Origin: CAVOXO01 sp963700425
GTDB taxonomy: Bacteria > Actinomycetota > Acidimicrobiia > Acidimicrobiales > Microtrichaceae
Length of the DNA: 64,000 nucleotides
Direction: 5' to 3'
Assembly: GCA_963700425.1 (NCBI GenBank)
Contig: CAVOXO010000005.1
Location: 74,245-138,244 of the forward strand
This document shows positions 46,449 through 55,737 of this stretch, in pieces. Position 1 is the stretch's first letter; each line of letters begins with the position of its first letter. The notes under the pieces were generated by a model. It made no database searches, was not told where the DNA came from, and saw only the letters and a program-made list of their open reading frames with translations. The position numbers and the translations under genes are program-made.

Positions 46449-47452
46449 ATGCGTGTGAACCAGGACCCGTCAACTCCACGGGTGGTGGTTGTGGGTGCCG
46501 GCGTCGCAGGCCTGCTGGCCGCTCGCGAACTCTCCCGAGCGGGTGCGGAGGTCGTCGTTCTCGACAAGGGTCGGGGTGTCGGTGGGCGGATGGCGACTCG
46601 ACGCATCGGAGACGCGGTCGTCGACCATGGCGCCCAGTTCCTCACCGCTCGAACCCGGGCATTCCGGTCTGAGGTTGCGGCCTGGGTCAGCGCCGGTCCC
46701 GCAACACCGTGGTTCAGCGGCGTGCTCGGCGCCGATGGCGTCATCACGACGGACGACCCGGTGCGATACCGGGGCGTTCCGGCGATGACCGGAATTGCGA
46801 AGCACCTCGCCGTTGGCGTCGATGTGCGCTTGTCGGTGCGAGTGGATTCAGTGCACCTCACCGATGAGCGCTGGCGAGTCGAGATCGTCAACGGTGAGGA
46901 CATCGGTGCCGACGCTGTTGTGTTGACGGCACCCGCGCCACAGACTCTCTCGATGCTCGACCGAGCGTCGATCGATCCGAACGACCGACACGCGCCTCGA
47001 GCAGATCGTCTACGACCCGTGCATCGCCGTCCTCGCCGTGCTCGACCGGTCGCCCGGGATTGTCCTGGCCCGGTGCGCGACGCCCGTCGGCCGGGCCGGT
47101 CGCCTGGTACGCGGACAACCAGGGCAAGGGCGTGTCGGCGGTGCCCGCGCTCACCATCCACGCCAGACCGGACACGAGCCGGGCACTGTGGGAAGCCGAC
47201 GACGACGTGGTCATCGCCGAGCTGTTCGACGGCCTCGAACTCGCCGGCGCCCAAGTCCACGAGTCACACGTCCATCGGTGGCGCTATGCCAAGACCGTGA
47301 CGTCCCTCCCCGAGCCGTGCCTGCGCCTTCGCAGTACCGCGCCGGCCGTCGTCGCCGGCGACGGTTTCGGCGCGGGTGGCAGCATCGAGAGTGCGGCGTT
47401 GTCCGGCCTCGCCGCGGCCACCGCCATCGCCGATCTCGTGGGCATCGGGTGA
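46449..47452 (+). CDS. FAD-dependent amine-oxidase/renalase-like protein, frameshifted
   Basis: About 330 residues over two frame changes near 46990 and 47075. RVVVVGAGVAGLLAARELSRAGAEVVVLDKGRGVGGRMATRRIGDAVVDHGAQFLTAR is the classical renalase/MAO-type opening; DAVVLTAPAPQTLSML and the C-terminal VVAGDGFGAGGSIESAALSGLAAATAI (second FAD motif) complete it. Related bacterial proteins oxidise isomeric dihydro-NAD or are uncharacterised. Divergent from the SRPBCC-SDR unit. Confidence 0.8.
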
Positions 47453-47496
47453 CGCGGTTCCGCGCGGCAGTCCCGTCCACAGATCGAGGACCGGCC

Positions 47497-48765
47497 TGAA
47501 GGGGCCGAATACTCCTCCGCCCTGTGTTCCGGGCGTTCCATCGGTGTGCCAGTCGATGGCGCGCGGCGCCCGTGACCCTGTTTCCGACGTTCGCCAGGCT
47601 CCTCGTGACCCGTTTCCGGTGGGTGTTCGCCACCGGAGACGCTCGCGACGCTGAGATCCTCGCCCTGCGGCACCAGGTCCTGGTGCTGCAACGTCAGATC
47701 GGCCGACCGCAGTTCACCGACACCGACCGGACGATCCTCGCGGTTCTCGCCTCAGCGATGGGACGCTCTCGTCAGCACACGGCGTTCCTGATCGTCCGCC
47801 CCGAGACCATCCTGCGCTGGCACCGCCGCCTCGTTGCGCGTCATTGGACCCAGCCACCCACCGCCCCACCCGGGCGGCCACCCATCAACCCCGAACTGCG
47901 GCGACTGACCATCCGACTCGCCCGCGAGAACCCCACCTGGGGCTACCGCCGTATCCACGGCGAACTTTGCCGACTCGCCCACAGTGTTGCCGCGTCAACC
48001 GTGTGGAAGATCCTCCGCAACTCAGGAATCGACCCGACCCGCGACCGCACCGGACCGTCATGGTCCGACTTCATCCGCTCCCAAGCCAGAGCTGTCATCG
48101 CGACCGACTTCGCGTGCGTCGACACCGCGCTCCTTCGACGATTCCACGTGCTGTTCGTCATCGAGATCGGCACCCGCCGAGTTCACCTCGCAGGGGTCAC
48201 CACCCACCCGACAGGTACGTGGACCACCCAGGCTGCGCGCAACCTGCTGATGCGACTCCCCGATCCTCACCGGTTCCGGTTCTTGATCCGTGACGGCGCC
48301 GGACAGTTCACCGCGTCATTCGACAACGTCCTCGCCGGCGCCGGGATCACCGCCATCCGAACCCCACCTCGAGCACCACAAGCGAACGCGTACGCCGAAC
48401 GATGGGTACGAACGCTCCGACACGAGCTCCTCGACCGCACGATCATCTGGAACGAACGCCAGCTCCGCAGGCTCCTCGTCGAGTACGTCGCCCACTACAA
48501 CGAGCACCGCCCACACCGCAGCCTCGGACAGCGAGCGCCCAACGACCATGAAGACGTCGGTCCGATCGGTTCAGGCCAACCGATCCGACGACACACCACC
48601 TGCGGCGGACTCATCAACGAGTACCGCACCGCAGCCTGAACAACCCCATCGGCCAACCAGCCCGATCACGACCCTCAACTTCGGCGCGCTCTCGATCCCG
48701 CGACCGTCACCGCCACCTCGACTCGCCTCCCCCACAGCACGCCAGATGGGTTCTCGGCCCCTTCA
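47497..48765 (+). mobile_element. Intact insertion sequence, copy A (rve/DDE family)
   Basis: 1269 bp between terminal repeats TGAAGGGGCCGAATACTCCT (left) and, read on minus, TGAAGGGGCCGAGAACCCAT (right). It holds one complete transposase gene. Boundaries come from comparison with copy B, which has the same ends. No target duplication is evident; the right flank is the 3' end of a lipoprotein-like gene while the left flank is unrelated sequence, so one side may have been rearranged after insertion. Confidence 0.8.
47572..48639 (+). CDS. Transposase of copy A (integrase core, IS3/IS481-like)
   Basis: 355 residues from GTG 47572, unbroken. VTLFPTFARLLVTRFRWVF opens; ILALRHQVLVLQRQIGR is a leucine-rich N-terminal segment; ETILRWHRRLVARHW and NPTWGYRRIHGEL form the HTH region. 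The DDE core is IATDFACVDTALL (Asp), RFLIRDGAGQFTASF (Asp) and QANAYAERWVRTLRHELLD (Glu). Ends TTCGGLINEYRTAA. Single-ORF element with an rve core as in IS3 OrfB/IS481 relatives; family name not certain. This is the only undamaged copy in the window and could supply transposase to the others. Confidence 0.9.
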   Translation: MTLFPTFARLLVTRFRWVFATGDARDAEILALRHQVLVLQRQIGRPQFTDTDRTILAVLASAMGRSRQHTAFLIVRPETILRWHRRLVARHWTQPPTAPPGRPPINPELRRLTIRLARENPTWGYRRIHGELCRLAHSVAASTVWKILRNSGIDPTRDRTGPSWSDFIRSQARAVIATDFACVDTALLRRFHVLFVIEIGTRRVHLAGVTTHPTGTWTTQAARNLLMRLPDPHRFRFLIRDGAGQFTASFDNVLAGAGITAIRTPPRAPQANAYAERWVRTLRHELLDRTIIWNERQLRRLLVEYVAHYNEHRPHRSLGQRAPNDHEDVGPIGSGQPIRRHTTCGGLINEYRTAA

Positions 48766-48828
48766 CGTTCTCGACAACGTTCGATGCGCCCGTCGGCCTG
48801 GTGAACGGTTCGGTGTCGATCGGCTAGA
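48766..48828 (+). pseudogene. 3' end of a lipoprotein paralogue abutting the IS
   Basis: The frame next to the right end of copy A reads FSTTFDAPVGLVNGSVSIG and stops. It matches FSATFDAPVGLVNGTISIG, the end of the lipoprotein at 4.4-4.9 kb, at the protein level and over about 60 bases of DNA. The rest of this paralogue is absent on the left of the IS. Confidence 0.7.
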
Positions 48829-48839
48829 TCCGGGCGCCG

Positions 48840-49098
48840 TCAGGGCGCCGAGAACCCGGCCGCCCTGGATCGTGGGCGCTTCGAAGGGGTCGAACGCCTC
48901 GTCACCGACGACGTCGAGCGCTACGACCGGCATCGGCCACGCCATGCTCTCCAGCGACGACCAGCAACGTCCACCGGCGATCCGCCGAGCACGCCACCGG
49001 TGACCGGTTCGGCGGGACGAAGGACGACCTGCGACGGGCTCGTCGACGAAGACGGCTACGCCGCCTGAACGACAGCGATCGAGTTTCCGAGCCCCACA
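48840..49098 (+). mobile_element. 259-bp internally deleted IS derivative (MITE-like)
   Basis: Left end TCAGGGCGCCGAGAACCCGG and subterminal CCGCCCTGGATCGTGGGCG match the left end of copy B (CCGCCCTGGATTCTCGGGTG). The right part encodes RRTTCDGLVDEDGYAA then stop, equivalent to RHTTCGGLINEYRTAA of the transposase C-terminus. The right end, read on minus, is TGTGGGGCTCGGAAACTCGA. The transposase interior is gone. Confidence 0.6.
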
Positions 49099-49276
49099 GG
49101 ATCCCCACCCCCGTGCCGCCGCGCCCGGAACCGCATCCGTACGTGGGTCGGGAACCGAAGTAGGAGCACAGCACGCCGACAGCGTGTGTCCGTCGAGTAG
49201 CCCGCCTCCTCGCCCACCGAATCGACACGACCCCGGGGCGCGGTCCGCTCATACCCGTCCTCGAGAGAGCGCCGAG

Positions 49277-50224
49277 ATGTCACAACTCAACCGGTTGAGC
49301 CGCAGCCTCAGGGACCCGGTCGTCTCCGCGCTGACCGACCTCTTCTCACACGGTCCGACACCCCTGGCCGCCACGCTCGACCACCCCGGAGATCCGGGAC
49401 TGCTCGGGCCCGATTCGGTGTCGTGGCGGGTGCTGGGCGATGCGGCGGTGTTCGTCGGTGGCATCCGGGCCCTCCTCGTCCAATCGGCACACCCCGAGGT
49501 CGTCGCCGGCGTGGAGGACCACTCGACCTACCGTTCCGACCCGCTCGGGCGGCTGTCGCGCACCTCGCTCTATGTCACCGAGACGACCTACGGAGCGATG
49601 CCCGAGGTCGAGGCCGCGGTCCAGACGGTCCGTCGAGCCCACCGTCGGGTGACGGGGACCTCCGAACGAAACCTCCCCTACAGCGCCGGCCAGGCCGCGC
49701 TGGCGGCGTGGGTCCACAACGTCCTGACCGACTCGTTCCTCGCGTGCCACCAGGCGTTCGGGCCCGATCCGCTCAACGTGTCCGACGCCGATCGGTTCGT
49801 GTCCGAGCAGGCCAGGATCGGCAGGCTTCTCGGAGCGGATCCGCTCCCCGAGACGGCGGAGGAACTCGCCGCCTGGATCGTCGACCACCCCGATCGCGTC
49901 GCAACCAACGCGCAGGCGAACGCCATCATCTTCCTGCGGAACCCCCCGCTGAGCCCACCGGTCAAGATCGCCTACCGACTGCTCTTCGACGCCGCGCTGA
50001 CCACCGTCCCCGCCGACGTCCGGGGCCAACTCGAGGTCCAGCCCCGACCAGGGGCCGGCGCCATCGGGCGGAGGGCCACGGGTGCACTCCGCTGGGCGCT
50101 CGGCGCGTCGCCGTCCTGGCAGCTGGCCCTGGTGCGCTGTGGCGCCGCCATTCCCGAGGGGCTGTTTCGCCAACCCATCCCCGGTCACCGATCCGCGGTG
50201 GCGCGAACGAAAGGATGCTCATGA
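49277..50224 (+). CDS. Oxygenase MpaB family protein (DUF2236)
   Basis: 315 residues, unbroken. SVSWRVLGDAAVFVGGIRALLVQSAHPEVVAGVEDHSTYRSDPLGRLSRTSLYVTETTYG and AAWVHNVLTDSFLACHQAFG are signatures of the MpaB/latex-clearing-protein superfamily (HP, DPxGRLxRT, WVH histidines), which use a haem b centre in characterised members. It starts a three-gene unit: ATGA overlaps link it to the membrane protein and then to gdhA. Substrate unknown. Confidence 0.87.
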   Translation: MSQLNRLSRSLRDPVVSALTDLFSHGPTPLAATLDHPGDPGLLGPDSVSWRVLGDAAVFVGGIRALLVQSAHPEVVAGVEDHSTYRSDPLGRLSRTSLYVTETTYGAMPEVEAAVQTVRRAHRRVTGTSERNLPYSAGQAALAAWVHNVLTDSFLACHQAFGPDPLNVSDADRFVSEQARIGRLLGADPLPETAEELAAWIVDHPDRVATNAQANAIIFLRNPPLSPPVKIAYRLLFDAALTTVPADVRGQLEVQPRPGAGAIGRRATGALRWALGASPSWQLALVRCGAAIPEGLFRQPIPGHRSAVARTKGCS

Positions 50225-50601
50225 CCGTCATCGGCAAGGTCGCCCAGATCGGATCGTCGCTCTGGATCTACAACGTCTGGTTCCACAGGTTCGACAAGGA
50301 CACCGGGTACCGGGGCGGCGACGCCAAGAACATGCGAGAGGAGTTCGAGGAGTACGGTCTCTCCGAGACGACGATGTATGCCGTGGGAGCAACGAAGGTC
50401 GGCCTCGCAACCGCGATGTTGGTCGGACTCTTCGTACCCAAGGTCACACGTCCCGCCTCCGCGGGCCTTGCAGCGCTGATGCTCGGCGCCATCGGGATGC
50501 ACATCAAGGTCAACGATCCGGTGAAGCGCGCCCTGCCCGCCATCGGGGTGTTCACCGGCGCTGCCTTGTCGGCGATCCTCAACGACGAGCGCACCTCATG
50601 A
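50221..50601 (+). CDS. DoxX-like small membrane protein
   Basis: 126 residues, unbroken. MREEFEEYGLSETTMYAVGATKVGLATAMLVGLFVPKVTRPASAGLAALMLGAIGMHIKVNDPVKRALPAIGVFTGAALSAIL has three to four membrane segments and the GATKVGLAxxLL and GAIxxHxKxxDP motifs of DoxX-like proteins. Role unknown. Start overlaps the MpaB stop; stop overlaps the gdhA start. Confidence 0.78.
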   Translation: MTVIGKVAQIGSSLWIYNVWFHRFDKDTGYRGGDAKNMREEFEEYGLSETTMYAVGATKVGLATAMLVGLFVPKVTRPASAGLAALMLGAIGMHIKVNDPVKRALPAIGVFTGAALSAILNDERTS

Positions 50602-51956
50602 CGGCATCGACCGGTGAGCACCGTGACGACATCGAGAGGTTCATGACCGGCCTCGAAGCGCAACCCCGGCGAACCGGAGTTCCACCAGGCCGTCCAGGAG
50701 GTGGCGGAAACGCTCATCCCCTACATCGACGCCACACCCGGACTATCGCGAGGCCCGGATCCTCGAGCGGATGACCGAGCCCGACCGGATCGTCATCTTT
50801 CGGGTCACGTGGGAGGACGACGCCGGAAACGTCCGCGTCAACCGGGCCTGGCGGGTGCAGTTCAACAACTCGATCGGCCCCTACAAGGGCGGTCTCCGGT
50901 TCCACCCGAGCGTCACCCTGTCGATCCTGAAGTTCCTCGGCTTCGAGCAGACCTTCAAGAACAGCCTCACCACCCTCCCCATGGGCGGGGCGAAGGGCGG
51001 AGCGAACTTCAACCCCAAAGGCAAGTCCGATCGCGAGGTGATGCGCTTCTGCCAGTCGCTGATGATCGAACTCCACCGCCACATCGGCGAAGACATCGAC
51101 ATCCCCGCCGGCGACATCGGTGTCGGCGCCACGGGAGATCAGCTACCTCTTCGGCCAGTACAAGCGGCTCGAGAACCGCTTCACCGGCATCCATCACCGG
51201 CAAGGGACTGGCATTCGGCGGCAGCCTCGTCCGAACCGAGGCCACCGGCTACGGCGCCGTCTACTTCATGAACGACATGCTCGCCCACGCCGGCCACAGC
51301 ATCGAGGGCAAACGGGCCGCCGTTTCAGGTTCCGGCAACGTCGCCCTCTACGCCATCGAGAAGCTCGGACAGCTCGGCGCCATCCCGGTCACCGCCTCTG
51401 ACTCGGGCGGGTTCGTCCACGACCCGGACGGCATCACCGGTGACCGACTCGACTGGCTCAAGGACCTCAAGGAGAACCGCCGGGGTCGCATCAGCGACTA
51501 TGCGGACGAGTTCGGCTGCGACTACCACCCAGACGCCACGCCCTGGTCGGTGCCCTGCGACCTCGCCTTCCCCTGCGCCACCCAGAACGAGCTCGGCATC
51601 GACGACGCCCGCCGGCTCATCGGCAACGGTCTCCTGGCGCTGGCCGAAGGGGCCAACATGCCGACCCAGATCGACGCCATCCACGCGTTGCAGGACGCCA
51701 ACGTGTTGTTCGCCCCCGGCAAGGCGGCCAACGCCGGCGGCGTCGCCGTCTCCGGGCTCGAACAGAGCCAGAACTCCCAGCGCATCTCGTGGTCGCGCGA
51801 CGAGGTCGACACCCGTCTCCGCGCGATCATGAAGGACATCCACGACCAGTGCGTCGACCACGGCCCGACGACGACGGCGTCGACTACGTCGCAGGCGCCA
51901 ACATCGCCGGCTTCACCAAGGTCGCCGACGCCATGCTCGCCTACGGACACGTCTGA
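50598..51956 (+). CDS. gdhA: Glutamate dehydrogenase (NADP type), frameshifted
   Basis: About 450 residues, the usual length for hexameric GdhA, read over five frame changes, four of them single inserted bases (50665, 50743, 51132, 51188) and one a lost base near 51868. RVQFNNSIGPYKGGLRFHPSV, TTLPMGGAKGGANFNPKGKS (catalytic lysine in PMGGAKGG), DIPAGDIGVGAREISYLFGQY, AAVSGSGNVALYAIEKL (nucleotide site) and LALAEGANMPTQIDAI are all intact. It makes glutamate from ammonia and 2-oxoglutarate. An essential-type housekeeping gene with this pattern almost certainly reflects sequence errors. Confidence 0.88.
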
Positions 51957-51984
51957 CAGCGTCATCGGGTCGGGGGCACGAAGA

Positions 51985-52035
51985 GCCGTCGGACGGATCG
52001 TCTACGCGTTCTGCGCTCGAGACCCTGTTCGCCAC
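51985..52035 (+). mobile_element. IS left-end remnant (subterminal)
   Basis: GTCTACGCGTTCTGCGCTCG then AGACCCTGTTCGCC resembles GGTAGCGTTCTGCGCTCG then TGACCCTCTTCCC just before the transposase start in copy B, 200 bases further on. It appears to be a piece of an older copy into whose vicinity copy B inserted. Confidence 0.4.
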
Positions 52036-52141
52036 AGCCGCCTCCTTGCGAGACCCCGCCCGAGCGACAGGGTTGCGGTCGCCGTCCTCCCCGAACCATC
52101 CGTCGCGGCGCCTCTCAACGCTGATGGGGCGGGACCAAGGG

Positions 52142-53418
52142 TGAGGGGGCCGAATACTCATCCGCCCTGGATTCTCGGGTGTTTCGAGTTGGAGACTGGT
52201 CGGTAGCGTTCTGCGCTCGTGACCCTCTTCCCTACTCTGGCTCGCCTGGTTCTGACCCGATTCCGGTGGGTGTTCGCCACCGGCGACGCTCGCGACGCTG
52301 AGATCCTCGCCCTGCGACACCAGGTCCTGGTGCTGCAACGTCAGATCGGCCGACCGCAGTTCACCGACACCGACCGGACGATCCTCGCGGTGCTCGCCTC
52401 AGCGATGGGACGCGCCTCGTCAGCGCACGGCGTTCCTGATCGTTCGCCCCGAGACCATCCTGCGCTGGCACCGCCGCCTCGTTGCGCGTCACTGGACCCA
52501 GCCACCCACCGCCCCACCCGGGCGGCCACCGATCGACCCCGAACTGCGGCGACTGACCATCCGACTCGCACGCGAGAACCCCACCTGGGGCTACCGCCGT
52601 ATCCACGGCGAACTTCGCCGACTCGGCCACAGTGTCGCCGCGTCGACCGTGTGGAAGATCCTCCGCGCCGCAGGCATCGACCCGACCCGCGACCGCACCG
52701 GACCGTCATGGTCCGAGTTCATCCGCTCCCAAGCCGAGAGCGATCATCGCGACCGACTTCGCGTGCGTCGACACCGCGCTGCTCCGCCGGTTCCATGTCC
52801 TGTTCGTCATCGAGATCGGCACCGCGTCGGGTGCACCTCGCCGGGATCACCACCAACCCGACCGGACCGTGGACCACCCAAGCGGCCCGCAACCTGCTGA
52901 TGCGGCTCCCTGACACTCACGGGTTCCGGTTCCTGATCCGCGACGGCGCCGGACAGTTCACCGCGTCGTTCGACACCGTGCTCGCCGGCGCCGGGATCAC
53001 CGCGATCCGGACACCACCGCGATCACCACAAGCGAACGCGTACGCCGAACGATGGGTCCGAACCCTCCGCCACGAACTCCTCGACCGCACCATCATCTGG
53101 AACGAACGCCAACTCCGCCGGCTGCTCGTCGAGTACATCGACCACTACAACGAGCACCGCCCACACCGCAGCCTCGAACAGCGAGCGCCCGAACGACCAC
53201 GGCGACGTCGTCCCGATCGGCTCAGGCCAACCGATCCGACGACACACCACCTGCGGCGGACTCATCAACGAGTACCGCACCGCAGCCTGAACACCCCCAT
53301 CGGCCAACCAGCCCGACCACGACCCTCAACTTCGGCGCGCCCTCGACACCTCACAGTGTGAAACCGAATCGCCCTTCACCCGAGACTCATGGTGTCGGAT
53401 GAGTTCTCGGCCCGTTCA
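52142..53418 (+). mobile_element. Insertion sequence copy B (transposase frameshifted)
   Basis: 1277 bp from TGAGGGGGCCGAATACTCAT to, on minus, TGAACGGGCCGAGAACTCAT. The two ends agree at about 17 of 20 positions, defining the family terminal repeat. Same gene order and length as copy A. The transposase is broken by four single-base insertions. Confidence 0.78.
52219..53290 (+). pseudogene. Transposase of copy B, four frameshifts
   Basis: Starts VTLFPTLARLVLTRFRWVF and ends TTCGGLINEYRTAA as in copy A. Relative to copy A, extra bases lie near 52418, 52734, 52826 and 53190. Between these the sequence is nearly identical to copy A, including all DDE residues. Either inactivated or misread. Confidence 0.8.
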
Positions 53419-53471
53419 GGCAGAAATCCTGGCAGACGCCCGACGCAGCCACGAACACCGAACATGGCGGT

Positions 53472-53747
53472 TCAGGCCACCGAGCGGTCGAGGAGGTGGC
53501 GGTTCTTCGCCACCGAGCCGGGGAGGATCGCGAAGTGGACCTGGCCGTCGTCGTCGACGATCACCACGCGGACCACGGCCCGGGCCTGGTCGTTGCCGGC
53601 CAGCAGCATCGCTCCGGGGCGGACACGCTCGGGGGCCGGCGCGTCGGCGAGGGTCGACCAGCCGAGGCCGTCGTCGTCCTGTGCGTTCAGGTCGGCTACG
53701 AGATCGAGATCGTCCACGAGATCACCTGCTTGTCGGTCAGGTCTCAT
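53472..53747 (-). CDS. Small hypothetical protein
   Basis: About 80 residues; the convincing part starts at GTG 53717: VDDLDLVADLNAQDDDGLGWSTLADAPAPERVRPGAMLLAGNDQARAVVRVVIVDDDGQVHFAILPGSVAKNRHLLDRSVA. This looks like a small beta-barrel-like protein of unknown family. ATG 53747 overlaps the upstream stop. Third gene of an operon after the SWIM-type C-terminal protein and another hypothetical. Confidence 0.6.
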   Translation of the reverse strand: MRPDRQAGDLVDDLDLVADLNAQDDDGLGWSTLADAPAPERVRPGAMLLAGNDQARAVVRVVIVDDDGQVHFAILPGSVAKNRHLLDRSVA

Positions 53748-54115
53748 GATACGGGTTGACCCAGTTGAGGTGCTCGCAGGTCGCGAGCGCTCCGACGCCC
53801 TCGTCGAGGCGTGGGAACACGACGGTGAAGTGCCGCCGGTTGCGTCCGGTGGGGTCGAGTCGGAATCCGCGGCGCGCAGCGCACCGCCCGGATGAGGGTC
53901 AGGTCGCGAATCGGACCAGCGGAACCTCCTGGGCGAGTTCGTCGACGGTGGCGTCCCGGGCGGCGAACACCGAGATCCCGTAGTGGCCGTAGATGTCGTG
54001 GTAGCGGCTGGCGTCGGCGCGCAGCAGGTCCGGGTCGAGCTCGTCCGCCTCGGATGACGACGGTGTCGTCGTCGTCGAGGCGGTCGCCGTTGCGGACGTG
54101 TCGATACTTGGTCAT
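53737..54115 (-). CDS. Hypothetical protein, frameshifted
   Basis: About 126 residues over two or more frame changes: MTKYRHVRNGDRLDDDDTVV, GELDPDLLRADASRYHDIYGHYGISVFAARDATVDELAQEVPLVRFATLTLIRAVRCA, then RRHFTVVFPRLDEGVGALATCEHLNWVNPYHET. No family recognised; length and coupling suggest a partner of its operon neighbours. ATGA overlap with the gene above. Confidence 0.55.
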
Positions 54116-55571
54116 GGCCGGCTCACCGCAAAGCCCGCCTTGTCGAGCATGGCCATGAACGAGGGGCGCCGCCGGTTCCGCTCTCGGACGTCGCCGAGGT
54201 ACTCGGTGAACTCGCCGAGCCGGTCCGCGGCGGTCGCGGCGCGGCGGGCGGCTTTGAGATGGCGGACGGCGTCGCGGTAGGCGCGCTTGTCGGCCTTCTC
54301 GAGTACGCCGTCAGCGAGTCGCAGGTACACCACCATGGCGTCCGCAGGTGCGGTCGGTTCGCGGGCTTCGGCGAGTCGGAGCCACTGCGTGGACGAGACC
54401 TCGCCATGTCCCGGCGGTTCGCGACCTCCCACGCCTCGTCCGCCTCGCCGTCAGCGAGGAGTGCGTCGACGAGGCCGGCCGGGTCTCGCTCCGCCAGCAG
54501 CGCCCGGGCCGGTGCGATCTCGGCGTCCCATGTGTCGGTCGCTCGGGCCGCGGCCTGCAACCGCGCGTAGGTGGAGGCGCTCGGCATGCGCTCGTGGTGG
54601 TGCCGGCGGAGTTCGACCACCCCGCCGAGGTCGTTCGCGTCGCCGAGCACGTCGGCGGCCAGGTCGTAGAGCTTCGCCACCTGCCACCCGGTGGTCTCGG
54701 CGATGCCCCGGCGCGCCCACCCGAGCGCGTCGTCGAGCCGACCGAGCTCGACCATGGCCTCGGCGACCCGGACGAACTGGTGCGGCGAGGACAGGTCCCC
54801 GCCGAGGAGCTCGACGAGCCGGTCTTCGTCGCGGTCGATGATGGCGAGCCGCTCGGCCGCATACTTCGCAGCGAAACTCGGGAACCCCCCGTACATGTCG
54901 CGCAGGAACGGAGACCGGTCCTCGTCCACGTCGCCAGGGTCGGACCGCTTCGCCACCTCACGCCGGTAGACGGCCACGCCCTCCTCACCCAACGCGTCGC
55001 ACGTACACGACCGGGTCGAGTTCGAAGAAGTCCTGGTCCTCGAAGGAGAAGCGGACCATCCACTTCGCCAGCGCCTCGCGGGTCGGCCACGCCGGCCGTA
55101 CAGGCTTCGCGGTGCAGATCGAGCACACGGCGGGCGAGGTCGCCGATCATCCCGTCGGAGTCGTCCGCCCGCATGATCACCTTCACAAGGTGTCCCGCGG
55201 CCCGTTGCAGCAGAACCACCAGTTCCGCCGACGGTTCGGTGGCGACCTCCTCCGCGAGCGCGTCGACCACCGGGGTCGCATCGCGGGCCCACGCAGACGA
55301 CTCCCGGTAGTCAAGGTGGCGGCGGGTCCGCAGCCCGTCGTCGACCGCAGCCTTCAGCACAGCGAGCCGCTCGCCCTCGTCCACGGCCGCCAGTCGGACC
55401 GCGCGCATCACGTCCTCGTGGCGACCCCGCGGCGTTCACCAACAGCCGCCGCGCCACCTGCTCCTCGAGCCCTTCGACCAGCTCGTCGATCGGCGTCTCG
55501 TCCTCAGCTCGCCGCCCGGCCACCCCGCCGACGGTAGCGGGCTCTGTTCGCACCAGAAACGGGCCGGCCAC
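54112..55571 (-). CDS. SWIM zinc-finger-type protein C-terminal domain, N-terminus apparently lacking the finger; frameshifted
   Basis: About 485 residues over at least three frame changes. Characteristic segments: RRHLDYRESSAWARDATPVVDALAEEV, VVLLQRAAGHLVKVIMRADDSDGMIGDLARRVLDLHREAC, EALAKWMVRFSFEDQDFFELDPVVY-like region, LGEEGVAVYRREVAKR, RLAIIDRDEDRLVELLGGDLSSPHQFVRVAEAMVELGRLDDALGWARRGIA and DRNRRRPSFMAML-like end. This is the helical repeat domain found behind SWIM zinc fingers (DUF6880-like). No CxCx(n)CxH is found upstream. Start uncertain (GTG 55571). Confidence 0.6.
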
Positions 55572-55629
55572 GTGACACGGTTCCAGTGGGGCCGCTCGGG
55601 CTGGCTCCGAACGCCCTTACGGTGTGCCG

Positions 55630-55737
55630 ATGCCACGGCTCAGCGAGTTCTACGGAATCGCCATCTACATGTACTTCGGCGATCACAACCCGCCGCACTC
55701 TCGAGGATCGATCCTCTCCCGAAGCCTTTCGACATGA
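55630..55737 (+). pseudogene. DUF4160 gene, internally deleted
   Basis: MPRLSEFYGIAIYMYFGDHNPPH is the typical start of DUF4160 proteins (MPxISxFYGIxIxMYFxDHxPPHFHA). The frame is then lost and the remaining about 40 bases (RIDPLPKPFD in another frame) recall the family C-terminus. The middle of about 50 residues is missing. DUF4160 normally pairs with DUF2442, which follows directly. Confidence 0.6.
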
